A program made the position numbers and the translations under genes. Positions 34,416 to 42,539 of a DNA stretch of 64,000 nt are shown here, piece by piece. Origin of the DNA: Actinomycetospora endophytica (GTDB taxonomy: Bacteria > Actinomycetota > Actinomycetes > Mycobacteriales > Pseudonocardiaceae). Position 1 is the stretch's first letter, and every line of letters begins with the position of its first letter. A model generated the notes under the pieces. That model was not told where the DNA came from. It did no database searches and saw only the letters and a list, made by a program, of their open reading frames with translations. The stretch spans positions 248,001 through 312,000 of the forward strand of contig NZ_JAJNDB010000003.1 of assembly GCF_021026375.1 (NCBI RefSeq). Direction: 5' to 3'.

Positions 34416-35572
34416 CCCTGGTCCTCCCCTCTCCCGGCCGGGACCCGGCCGGATCCCGCGGCGGCCCCGCGGAGCTCGTCGAGCGCGCCGGCGAGCACGA
34501 CCAGCGCGCGGTCGTCGGGCGGGGCCGCACCGTAGAGCAGGTCGGCGACGGCGGCCGGGTCGTACCCCGGCGCGGCGGCCACGACGGCGGCGGTGAGCGC
34601 CTCGGCCGGGGTGTGCGCGGACAGCCCGACCCGGGCCGCGAGCCGGCGCCGGGCGTCGTCGCGCAGCACCTCCGCAGCGCGGGCGCGTGCTCCGAGCCGG
34701 CGGTAGAGCCCGGCCCGGCCGCGCGTGGTCTCGGCCGCGGGCACCCGGACGGGCAGGCGCTCGGCCACCAGCGGGCCGAGGCGTCTCCCCCGCCACAGCG
34801 CCGTGACCAGCGCGGCGAGCAGCAGGGTCGCCCCGCCCCAGACCCAGCCCGGGGGGACGAGCCGCACGAGCGGGGTCGGCCCCGCGGTGTCGTCGGGCAG
34901 CACCGGCGGGACGTACCAGAGCACCCGGGGTCCCGCCCCGAGCAGGCGCATGGTCAGCGCCGCGTTCCCGGCGTGGTCGAGGGCGTCGTTGCGGAACGGG
35001 GTCGCGGACCCGACGACGGTGGTCCGCCCGCTGACGGCGAGGGCAGCCGTCCCGCCCTGCGGATAGCACCCGACGGCGGGTGGGGTCACCTCGTAGACGT
35101 CGCCGTCGGTGTCGATCCGCCCGGCCGCGACGGCCGCGGGCACGGGGCACGACGGGTCGGGGCTCTCCGTCGTGAGCAGCGCGGGCGGGGGCGCGCCGGC
35201 CCGGACGCCCGGCGCGAGCGCCTCGAGCGGCCGCGACCCGGGGGCGACGAGCACCATCCGGGCCCCGGAACGGGCGAGGGTGTCGAGGTCCGCGCGCCGC
35301 AGCCGGTCGGGGGTCGCGACGAGGACCGTGGTGCCGGGGTCGGCGGCGGCGAGCGCGTCGGGCCGGTCGGCGACGTCGACCCGGACCCCCTGGTCGCGCA
35401 GCAGCGCGACCAGCGCGGCTCCACCCGCCGGGTCGACCGAGTCGGGGTCGAGCAGGCCGCGGTCGGCGCGGGTGCCGACGACGGTGAGCACAACCGCGGC
35501 CAGCAGGACCAGCGCGCCGATCACCACGGGGCCCCGCGCGCGGCGCCACCGTGCGCGCAGCGGCGTGCTCAC
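34412..35572 (-). CDS. DUF4350 domain-containing membrane protein
   Basis: 386 residues. One N-terminal helix (VVIGALVLLAAVVLTVVG), an extracytoplasmic DUF4350 domain of GATase-like topology (PDSVDPAGGAALVALLRDQG, VLVATPDRL), a second helix near residue 270, and a cytoplasmic tail with GLYRRLGARARAAEVL. Coupled by GTGA overlaps to DUF4129 upstream and MoxR downstream. Such proteins are constant partners in actinobacterial MoxR loci; function unknown. Confidence 0.88.
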   Translation of the reverse strand: MSTPLRARWRRARGPVVIGALVLLAAVVLTVVGTRADRGLLDPDSVDPAGGAALVALLRDQGVRVDVADRPDALAAADPGTTVLVATPDRLRRADLDTLARSGARMVLVAPGSRPLEALAPGVRAGAPPPALLTTESPDPSCPVPAAVAAGRIDTDGDVYEVTPPAVGCYPQGGTAALAVSGRTTVVGSATPFRNDALDHAGNAALTMRLLGAGPRVLWYVPPVLPDDTAGPTPLVRLVPPGWVWGGATLLLAALVTALWRGRRLGPLVAERLPVRVPAAETTRGRAGLYRRLGARARAAEVLRDDARRRLAARVGLSAHTPAEALTAAVVAAAPGYDPAAVADLLYGAAPPDDRALVVLAGALDELRGAAAGSGRVPAGRGEDQG

Positions 35573-36210
35573 GCGGGGACCGGGCGGGTGGCCCGCACCG
35601 TCTCGTCCGCGGCGCGCACCCGCGCCACGGCGTCCGCGTCGGCGGGGTGCCCGCCGTAGACGGTCTCGTCGAAGCAGCGCGCCGCGTCGGCGATCGCCTC
35701 GGCCGCCGCGGGCAGGGCGGCCCCGGCCTCGCGGGCGGCCTCGCCGGCGGTGCGGCCGGCGCGGGTGGCGAGCAGGTCGCGCTCCTCGAGGCCCCGGACC
35801 AGCGCTCGCATCCACTCGCGGACCGCCTCGTCGTGATGCCCGGCGGCCTCGTGCTCGGCGGCTCGGCGGCGGTGATCGGCCGCCGTCGTGCCCGTCGGGT
35901 CGAGCGCGGCCGACCCGACGCGGGCGGTGCGCGCCGCGCGTCCGAGCCGCCATCGGACCACGACCACGAGGACGACGATCAGCGCCAGGACGACCAGCAC
36001 CCCGCCCGCTCCCCCGGCCCGCGTGCTGGTGAGCAGTTCGACGAGGTCGGAGAGCCGGGCGAGCAGCCACTGCCCGACCTGCTGCACGAACCCCGGCTCG
36101 GCGGCCCGGTAGGCCGGCTTCGCGAGCTCCTGGGCCGCGAGCTCGCGCGCCTGGTCCGCGGAGACCGTCACCGGCACGCCGTGCGGCACGGGTGGGGGCG
36201 GTGCGGCCAT
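35569..36210 (-). CDS. DUF4129 domain-containing protein
   Basis: 213 residues. One helix at about 68-86 (GGVLVVLALIVVLVVVV) and a C-terminal DUF4129 cytoplasmic helical domain (REWMRALVRGLEERDLL, ARCFDETVYGGHPA). In related bacteria DUF4129 is fused to transglutaminase-like proteins; here it is free. ATG 36210 shares one base with the preceding TGA (TGATG), a strong coupling signal within the MoxR operon. Confidence 0.88.
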   Translation of the reverse strand: MAAPPPPVPHGVPVTVSADQARELAAQELAKPAYRAAEPGFVQQVGQWLLARLSDLVELLTSTRAGGAGGVLVVLALIVVLVVVVRWRLGRAARTARVGSAALDPTGTTAADHRRRAAEHEAAGHHDEAVREWMRALVRGLEERDLLATRAGRTAGEAAREAGAALPAAAEAIADAARCFDETVYGGHPADADAVARVRAADETVRATRPVPA

Positions 36211-37457
36211 CAGCCCTGCTCGCGGGCGGCCCGCTGCAGTTCGATGTCGAAGCCCTCGCGGCGCATCCGCTGGTCGATGTAGAGCAGGCCGGTGACGCCG
36301 GCCTGGAACGGCGAGGTCAGGGCCGCGCCGATCACCGTCCCGATCGAGCTGATCAGCAGCGGCAGCGGCGCGTACGCGCTGGGCTCGCCGACGGCGTTCC
36401 CGGCGGCGGACGCGATGACCCCGAACGGGATCCCGATGATCCCCGCGACGATGGTCACGATGATCGCGGTGAGCAGCAGGATGCCCAGCACCGGCCAGAA
36501 GCGGCCCCGCACGAGATCCCGGGAGCGGCGCAGCGCCGTCGTCACGGAGATGCCCTCGAGGACGTAGGCCGGGGCGGCGAGCGCCAGCCCGACCGCGACG
36601 ATCACCGCGAGCACGGCCCCCACGACGATCCCGAGCAGCGCGAGTCCGGCGGTCGCCCCGGTCGGCGCGCGGAGCAGCCCGAGCACGCCGGCGGGGATCA
36701 GCGGCACGAGGAACGTGACGACGGTGATCAGGGCGACGAGGACGACGACGCCGAGCAGTCCCGGCAGCCGGGGTCGGGCGGCGTCCCAGACCTGCCGCGC
36801 GTCGACCGCGGCTCCGAGGACGGAACGGCTCAGCACGACGATGAGCAGGCCGGTGAGCACGGTGTTGGCGAGCAGGCTGACGAGCAGGCCCACTCCGGCG
36901 AGCCAGACCGCCCCTCCGACCAGCCCGCCGAGCTGGCTGAGGTTCACCGTCCGGGAGCCGCCGCCGGTGCCGACCAGGCCCTCCAGCGACGTCCCGAACG
37001 ACGCCTGGAACGGCGACTGGATCAGCACCGTGATCACCGCGATCACCGCCGAGATGCCCAGCACGACCCGCGGGTGGGCCCGGATGTACTGGTAGGCGCC
37101 GTCGAGCAGCTCCCCCAGGGCGAGCGGACGCAGCGGCACGATCCCGGGCCGCGGGGCGGCGAGCGAGCCCCCGAAGCCCCACGGGTCACCGGGCCGGTTC
37201 TGCGGCCCCGGCTGGTGCTGCGACGGCGGGGGTCCCCACTGCTGGGGCCCCGACTGCTGGGAGCCCGACGGCGGGCCGGGGGACGGGGTCGGGGTCGTCG
37301 GCGGGACCGGGCCTCCCGGGCTCTGCCATCCCCCGGTGGACGGCCGGGGCGCGGGCGCGTCCGGGCCGGAGGCGCGCGACGGGTCCCAGGGCGGCACCGC
37401 GCCGGGGCCCCGGCCTTCCTCCCCGTCCTCGCGGCGACGGTCCTCCGGCTCGCTCAC
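36210..37457 (-). CDS. Polytopic membrane protein (glycerophosphoryl diester phosphodiesterase membrane-domain-like), head of MoxR locus 1
   Basis: 415 residues. A Pro/Gln/Gly-rich cytoplasmic N-terminus (~110 residues) with repeated GPQQWGPPP-type segments precedes about six helices. The part from LRPLALGELLDGAYQYIRAHPR is the signature of the membrane domain found in GDPD-type proteins; no catalytic GDPD domain is present. GTG 37457 follows AAGGG with 7 bases spacing. First gene of the coupled run to DUF58, as in Rv3690-Rv3693-type loci. Confidence 0.85.
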   Translation of the reverse strand: MSEPEDRRREDGEEGRGPGAVPPWDPSRASGPDAPAPRPSTGGWQSPGGPVPPTTPTPSPGPPSGSQQSGPQQWGPPPSQHQPGPQNRPGDPWGFGGSLAAPRPGIVPLRPLALGELLDGAYQYIRAHPRVVLGISAVIAVITVLIQSPFQASFGTSLEGLVGTGGGSRTVNLSQLGGLVGGAVWLAGVGLLVSLLANTVLTGLLIVVLSRSVLGAAVDARQVWDAARPRLPGLLGVVVLVALITVVTFLVPLIPAGVLGLLRAPTGATAGLALLGIVVGAVLAVIVAVGLALAAPAYVLEGISVTTALRRSRDLVRGRFWPVLGILLLTAIIVTIVAGIIGIPFGVIASAAGNAVGEPSAYAPLPLLISSIGTVIGAALTSPFQAGVTGLLYIDQRMRREGFDIELQRAAREQG

Positions 37458-37536
37458 CTCGACACCCTTCCCTGGGTAGTGCCACGACCACGCTCTGATC
37501 GTCTTCGTCCCGAACCGATCGTGCCACGATGGCGCC

Positions 37537-38160
37537 GTGGCCCTGATCTCCGCACTGTGGCGCCGACTCGACGAACCGCACGGCCTCGTGCACGGCGCGA
37601 TCTCCGAGCTGGAGCCGACCCCGGACCATCCGGACGGAGCCTTCCTCCTCGACGGCGCGGCGATCGGCACCGACTCGCCCGACGACACCGGCCCGATCGG
37701 GGAACAGGACGCTCCCCGACCGTGGTCGACCCGATTCTCCGTCGTCGTCGACGCCCGCTGGCAGACCCGTTCCTGCTTCGTCGAGACGATCGGCGGGGAC
37801 GGGCTCGACCGGGTCACGCTCACCGTCGACGCCCTCGGGCACTGGACCCTCGACGGCCGCGACTGGACCGAGCTCGAGGGCTGCCTGGACGTCGACGTCT
37901 CGATCTCGCCGCTGACGAACACGCTGGTCGTGCGCCGTCTCGGGCTCGAGGTCGGCGAGGAGCGCAGCATCGACGTCGCGTGGCTCGACGTGCCGTCGCT
38001 GGCGGTCGCCCGGGTCACGCAGACCTACCGCCGCGAGCCCGACGGCCCCCACGGCCCCCAGTTCGTCTACGCCGACCCGACCTACGGATCCTTCACGTTC
38101 ACCACGGATCCATCCGGTGTCGTCCGGGAGTACCAGGGCCTGTTCGCCCGCGTCGCCTGA
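37537..38160 (+). CDS. Putative glycolipid-binding protein (DUF1089)
   Basis: 207 residues of the PA1994/DUF1089 family, whose structures show a lipocalin-like barrel proposed to bind glycolipids. Visible family segments include WSTRFSVVVDARWQTRS, DGRDWTELEGCLDVDVSISPLTNTLPxxR-like wording (here PLTNTLVVRR), and YRREPDG...YADPTYGSFTF. GTG 37537 is 6 bases after CACGAT, a weak -10, and has no ribosome site, so it may be leaderless. Divergent from MoxR locus 1. Confidence 0.82.
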   Translation: MALISALWRRLDEPHGLVHGAISELEPTPDHPDGAFLLDGAAIGTDSPDDTGPIGEQDAPRPWSTRFSVVVDARWQTRSCFVETIGGDGLDRVTLTVDALGHWTLDGRDWTELEGCLDVDVSISPLTNTLVVRRLGLEVGEERSIDVAWLDVPSLAVARVTQTYRREPDGPHGPQFVYADPTYGSFTFTTDPSGVVREYQGLFARVA

Positions 38161-38193
38161 CTACCCTCGAGAGCACGGCGAGGGGGGGTACAG

Positions 38194-38904
38194 GTGCGCA
38201 ACCGGACGCGAGGGCTGGTGCTGCTCGGCCTGCTCGTCGTCGCCCTGGTCGTCGCGCTGACGGTGCCCCTGCCCTCGCCGCTCGAGCTGCGCGACTGGGC
38301 GATCCGGATCGGGCCGACCGCCCCGCTGATCTTCTTCCTGGCGCACGCGGTCATCACGACGACGCCCGTCCCCCGCACTGCGTTCACCCTCGCGGCGGGC
38401 CTGATGTTCGGGCCGGTCTGGGGGCTCGGCCTGGCGGTCACGGCGTCGATGGTCTCGGCGGTGCTCGGGTTCGCGATCGCGCGCCGGCTCGGCGGGCGGG
38501 CGATCGCCCGGCTCGGGCCCGAGCGCGTGCGCGCCCTCGAGGAACGGCTCTGCGAGCGCGAGCTGCTCACCGTGACCTCGACGCGCCTCGTCGGGATCCC
38601 GTTCGCACCGCTCAACTACACGCTCGGGGTGACGAGCGTCGGCCTGCGCGCCTACCTCGTCGGGACCATCGTCGGCCTGATCCCGGGGACGGCGGCCGTG
38701 GTGCTGCTCGGCGACGCGGTCACCGGCGGCTCCTCGCCCGGGATGATCGCGATCCTCGCCGTGACGGCCACCCTCGGGGCGGTCGGGATCCTCGTCTCGG
38801 CCCGCGGCCGTCGACGGATCGGCTCCGACCCCGGCGGTCCGGAGGCCGGCGGCTCCGGCCCCGAGGCCGGCGGCTCCGAATCTGCCGGTCCCGAGGCCGC
38901 CTGA
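38194..38904 (+). CDS. TVP38/TMEM64 (DedA-like, SNARE-associated) family membrane protein
   Basis: 236 residues. VTT-type domain with TTTPVPRTAFTLAAGLMFG as the re-entrant loop and FAIARRLGGRAIARL, then TRLVGIPFAPLNYTLGV. Family members are thought to be lipid flippases or scramblases, some for undecaprenyl phosphate. The ~30-residue tail repeats GPEAGGS. GTG 38194 follows GAGGGGGGG (38180-38188). Confidence 0.9.
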   Translation: MRNRTRGLVLLGLLVVALVVALTVPLPSPLELRDWAIRIGPTAPLIFFLAHAVITTTPVPRTAFTLAAGLMFGPVWGLGLAVTASMVSAVLGFAIARRLGGRAIARLGPERVRALEERLCERELLTVTSTRLVGIPFAPLNYTLGVTSVGLRAYLVGTIVGLIPGTAAVVLLGDAVTGGSSPGMIAILAVTATLGAVGILVSARGRRRIGSDPGGPEAGGSGPEAGGSESAGPEAA

Positions 38905-38911
38905 GGCGCGA

Positions 38912-39196
38912 TCAGCCGCCGGACGGGGCCGGCGTGCCGGTCTCCGCGGGACCGCGGGTCGGGGTGGCGCCGGTGGCCGGCCGCGGCACGTTCGCGGGCT
39001 GCGGGGCCTGGACCGTCCCCGGGACGGTCTGACCCGGCACCGGCGCGGGGCCGGGCGGCGGGAAGCCCGAGGTGGAGTACTCGTTCGGGCTGGCGGGCTG
39101 ATCCGGGGCCGGCTCCGAGGAGTAGGTGCAACCGGCGAGCACGGCGGCCGCCGCCGCCACCACGACCAGCCAGGACGCCGTCCGTCGGATTCGCAC
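38912..39196 (-). CDS. Small Pro-rich lipoprotein
   Basis: 94 residues. A clear type II signal peptide: basic MRIRR, hydrophobic VVVAAAAAVLAG and lipobox LAGC with Cys at about 22. The mature part is disordered, rich in Pro, Thr and Gly, ending TPAPSGG. No domain is recognised. It converges on TVP38 with 7 bases between stops. Confidence 0.8.
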   Translation of the reverse strand: MRIRRTASWLVVVAAAAAVLAGCTYSSEPAPDQPASPNEYSTSGFPPPGPAPVPGQTVPGTVQAPQPANVPRPATGATPTRGPAETGTPAPSGG

Positions 39197-39259
39197 GCCT
39201 GTTCTCTCCTCGGGTGTCGCTCGCTACCGGTGCCCGAGCACCCTAGCGCCTGGCGGTGA

Positions 39260-40774
39260 TCACGTCCGGGTGCGTCCCGCCAGGACCCCGCGCGGCGCGA
39301 TCGAGGCGATCGGCTCGGGGGCGGCGCCCTCCTCGCGCAGCACGTCGTTGGCCGCGAGCACCCCGGTGACCGCGGCGCGCTCCATCAGCGCCGACGGGAC
39401 GTCGGAGGCCACCCAGTCCCCCGCCAGGCGCAGCCCGCGGGCGTCGGTGACGACGCCGGGCCGGTGCGGATGGAACCCGGGGTCGAAGCCCGGCGCGTTG
39501 GTGTAGCGGTGGGCGTCGGTGTCGAGCACCTCGACGTCCGCGAACTCGGGCCACAGCGCCACCAGTTCGGTGCGCATCGCGGCCACCAGGTCGTCGAGCC
39601 CGGCGTCGTGCGGGCACGCGTAGGAGTGCAGCTCGATCACCGAGCCGGCGGCGCCCCGCGCCCAGGCCGCCGACTCCGACTCCAGCCGGTGGAACAGCGT
39701 CACCGAGTCGAGGACCCGTTCCCGCGTCACCCCGGTGAACGCGGCGCGGTGGGCGGCGACGTCGCCGCGGCAGTACAGCCGGGCCACCACGTACGGCTCG
39801 CCACCGGGCAGCCGGTCCACCTGGGCGGCCAGGCGCGGCGCCGTCGTCGCGAACCCGGGCGACGCGCCGAGCAGCCCCCGCGTGCCGGGTACGTCGGTGG
39901 CGACGACGAGGTGTCGCGCGGTCCGCGTCGGCCCGCCGTCGACCCCGACCGACCAGCCGCCCGGACCGTTCACGACGACGGTGGCCCGGGCCCCCGTCGT
40001 GACCGTCGCGCCGTGCTTCTCGAGCAGCCGGCCCAGCGGCTCCCAGAGGGTCGTCGCGTAGTGGTCGCGCGGGGCGTCCATCCCGAGGCCCTCGGGGTTG
40101 CCGGTGAAGTAGAAGTGGCACATCGCGAGGAACTCGGCCGCCGAGTACCGCTGCTCGGTGTTGAAGAACGAGTGCGCGAAGACCTCGAAGAGCATCGCCC
40201 GGCCGCGCTCGGAGAACCCGAGGGCGTCGAGCAGTTCCGCGGTGGTGCGGTGGTCGTGGCGGGCGAACGTGGCGACCGGGTCGTAGCGCAGCATCTCCAG
40301 CGCCTCGCGGGCGTCGACCTTGCGCAGGTCCCGGAGCCGGAAGCTCGGTGACTTCCAGACCAGCGCCGCCAGGTTGGCGAGCGGCACGCGGGGCAGGTCG
40401 GTGAAGTCCTCGGGCTCCCACGCCGGGTCGCGGCCCTCGATGGGGTAGCCGCCGACGTCGTGCAGGAAGGCCAGGTCCGGGTCGATCCGCCGCAGGATCG
40501 CGCGCAGCGTGTAGTACTGCCGGAAGAACCCGTGGTAGCCGTGCTCGACGGTGACCGGGGTCCCGTCGGGGAGCGTCCGCGGCCACGTGCCCAGCCGACC
40601 CCCGAGGGCCGGGGCGGCCTCGAGGAGTTCGACGGAGACGCCGCGCTCGGCGAGCACCAGGGCGGCCGTGACCCCGGCGATGCCGCCTCCGACGACGACC
40701 GCCGCGCCGGCGTCGTCACCGACCCGGGACGGCAGGTCGGGTCGGGCGGCCACGGCGGTGTGCGGGGAGAACAC
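39260..40774 (-). CDS. FAD-dependent oxidoreductase, CrtU/isorenieratene-synthase-like
   Basis: 504 residues. Dinucleotide-binding VVGGGIAG (27-34), GGRLGTW, and the family segments EHGYHGFFRQYYTLRAILRR, FEVFAHSFFN and FYFTGNPEGLGMDAP resemble CrtU carotene desaturase/methyltransferases and related CrtI-like enzymes. LAGDWVASD near the end binds FAD. No other carotenoid gene is nearby, so the substrate is open. GTG 40774 is chosen because TACTCT (40787-40782) stands exactly 7 bases before it; an open frame to 40834 would run through that promoter. Confidence 0.82.
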   Translation of the reverse strand: MFSPHTAVAARPDLPSRVGDDAGAAVVVGGGIAGVTAALVLAERGVSVELLEAAPALGGRLGTWPRTLPDGTPVTVEHGYHGFFRQYYTLRAILRRIDPDLAFLHDVGGYPIEGRDPAWEPEDFTDLPRVPLANLAALVWKSPSFRLRDLRKVDAREALEMLRYDPVATFARHDHRTTAELLDALGFSERGRAMLFEVFAHSFFNTEQRYSAAEFLAMCHFYFTGNPEGLGMDAPRDHYATTLWEPLGRLLEKHGATVTTGARATVVVNGPGGWSVGVDGGPTRTARHLVVATDVPGTRGLLGASPGFATTAPRLAAQVDRLPGGEPYVVARLYCRGDVAAHRAAFTGVTRERVLDSVTLFHRLESESAAWARGAAGSVIELHSYACPHDAGLDDLVAAMRTELVALWPEFADVEVLDTDAHRYTNAPGFDPGFHPHRPGVVTDARGLRLAGDWVASDVPSALMERAAVTGVLAANDVLREEGAAPEPIASIAPRGVLAGRTRT

Positions 40775-40781
40775 GTCCCCG

Positions 40782-40787
40782 AGAGTA
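40782..40787 (-). promoter_or_regulatory. -10 hexamer of the CrtU-like gene
   Basis: TACTCT on the minus strand, 7 bases before GTG 40774, predicting a leaderless transcript and deciding the start. Confidence 0.55.
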
Positions 40788-40908
40788 GGGATCACACGGA
40801 CGAACCGCCCACCCGGTGCGACGAGCCTCCTCACCCGGTGTGAGCGTCCCGCCCACCGGGCATCTCACCGGCCGAATCCCAAGCCCGGTCGAGGGGAGCA
40901 GGCAGGTC

Positions 40909-42375
40909 ATGGCTGACGCCGCACGGGAGCGCCGGATCGTCGAGGACGTCCCGAAGAAGCTGCTGATCGGCGGGCGGGAGCGCGACGCCACGGACACCAG
41001 GACGTTCCCGGTCGAGGACCCGTCCACCGGCGAGATTCTCTGCGAGGTGGCCGACGCGTCCCCCGAGGACGGGATGGCGGCCCTCGACGCCGCGGCCCGG
41101 GCCCAGGCCGACTGGGCCGCGACCGCGCCCCGGGAGCGCGGCGAGATCCTGCGCCGCGCGTTCGAGATGATCATCGAGCAGTCCGACGAGATCGCGATGC
41201 TGATGACCCTGGAGATGGGCAAGCCGCTCGCGGAGTCGAAGGCCGAGATCACCTACGCCGCCGAGTTCTTCCGCTGGTTCTCCGAGGAGGCCGTGCGGAT
41301 CACCGGCGAGTGGAGGACGAACGCGAACGGCAACGGCCGGGTGCTGGTCATGCGCCAGCCGATCGGGCCGTGTCTGCTGATCACGCCGTGGAACTTCCCG
41401 CTGGCCATGGGCACCCGCAAGATCGGGCCCGCCATCGCCGCGGGCTGCACCATGGTCATCAAGCCGGCCGCGCTCACCCCGCTGACGATCCTCAAGCTGG
41501 CCGACATCCTCACGAAGGCCGGGCTGCCCGAGGGCGTGCTCAACGTCGTCACGACGAAGTCGACGGGCCGGGTGATGGGCCCGCTGATCGCCGACGGCCG
41601 GATCCGCAAGCTCTCGTTCACCGGGTCTACCGAGGTCGGGCGCACCCTCATCGAGCAGTCCGCGCAGCAGGTTCTCAAGACCTCGATGGAGCTCGGCGGG
41701 AACGCGCCCTTCATCGTGTGCGCGGACGCCGACGTCGACGCCGCTGTCGAGGGCGCGATGCTCGCCAAGATGCGCAACATCGGCGAGGCCTGTACCGCGG
41801 CGAACCGGTTCTACGTGCACGCCGACGTGGCCGAGGAGTTCACCAAGAAGCTGGTGGACCGCATGGGGTCGATGACGATCGGCCGCGGCGTCGACGAGGG
41901 CGTCGAGGTCGGTCCGCTGGTGGAGGCCGACCAGCGCGACAAGGTCGCCGAGCTCGTCGACGACGCCGTGCAGAAGGGCGCGAAGGTGCGCACCGGAGGG
42001 CAGGTGCCGAGCGGCGCGGGCTACTTCTACCCCCCGACGGTGCTCGCCGACGTGCCGACCTCGGCGCGCCTCGTCAAGGAGGAGATCTTCGGGCCGGTGG
42101 CCCCGGTGTTCACGTTCACCGAGGACGAGCAGGCGGTCCGCGCGGCCAACGACACCGAGTTCGGCCTGGTCAGCTACCTCTACACGAAGGACCTGCAGCG
42201 GGCGATCCGGCTCTCGGAGCGGCTCGAGGCCGGGATGGTCGGGTTGAACCAGGGCATGGTCTCCAACGCCGGCGCCCCGTTCGGCGGCGTGAAGCAGTCG
42301 GGCCTGGGCCGTGAGGGCGGCGACGTGGGCATCGACGAGTACCTGGAGATCAAGTACGTCGCGCTGACCGTGTAG
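40909..42375 (+). CDS. NAD(P)-dependent succinate-semialdehyde dehydrogenase (GabD2-like aldehyde dehydrogenase)
   Basis: 488 residues. Aldehyde dehydrogenase with Asn162 (TPWNFP), Glu261 (MELGGNAP) and nucleophile Cys295 in IGEACTAANR. The GEACTAANR context and MRNIGEAC match mycobacterial GabD1/GabD2 better than betaine-aldehyde enzymes. It would oxidise succinate semialdehyde to succinate. ATG 40909 follows GAGGGGAG (40891-40898). The divergent CrtU-like gene starts 135 bases away. Confidence 0.9.
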   Translation: MADAARERRIVEDVPKKLLIGGRERDATDTRTFPVEDPSTGEILCEVADASPEDGMAALDAAARAQADWAATAPRERGEILRRAFEMIIEQSDEIAMLMTLEMGKPLAESKAEITYAAEFFRWFSEEAVRITGEWRTNANGNGRVLVMRQPIGPCLLITPWNFPLAMGTRKIGPAIAAGCTMVIKPAALTPLTILKLADILTKAGLPEGVLNVVTTKSTGRVMGPLIADGRIRKLSFTGSTEVGRTLIEQSAQQVLKTSMELGGNAPFIVCADADVDAAVEGAMLAKMRNIGEACTAANRFYVHADVAEEFTKKLVDRMGSMTIGRGVDEGVEVGPLVEADQRDKVAELVDDAVQKGAKVRTGGQVPSGAGYFYPPTVLADVPTSARLVKEEIFGPVAPVFTFTEDEQAVRAANDTEFGLVSYLYTKDLQRAIRLSERLEAGMVGLNQGMVSNAGAPFGGVKQSGLGREGGDVGIDEYLEIKYVALTV

Positions 42376-42396
42376 GCCTCTCCCTGATGTGACGTG

Positions 42397-42435
42397 GGCT
42401 CACTAAATGATCACACTACGTGATCGACGTGAGCC
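42397..42435 (+). terminator. Two-part hairpin after the aldehyde dehydrogenase gene
   Basis: GGCTCAC (42397-42403) pairs with GTGAGCC (42429-42435), and inside GATCAC (42409-42414) with GTGATC (42420-42425), loop ACTAC. Starts 22 bases after the stop; no T-tract. Confidence 0.6.
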
Positions 42436-42470
42436 GTACCGCAGTGCAGTAGTCCGCTACTGCATACGGC
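42433..42470. repeat. Second palindrome upstream of the DUF6777 gene
   Basis: GCAGTAG-TCCG-CTACTGC (42446-42463) is a perfect 7-bp dyad nested in GCCGTA/TACGGC (42433-42438/42465-42470). It shares bases with the preceding hairpin, so the two could be alternative structures, or this may be an operator for the next gene. Confidence 0.45.
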
Positions 42471-42539
42471 CGGAGTAGTCGCAGGCCAACCTCCTCCCGA
42501 CGGGTGACGTCTGTCACCGCGCGCGAGGAGGAGGTCTCG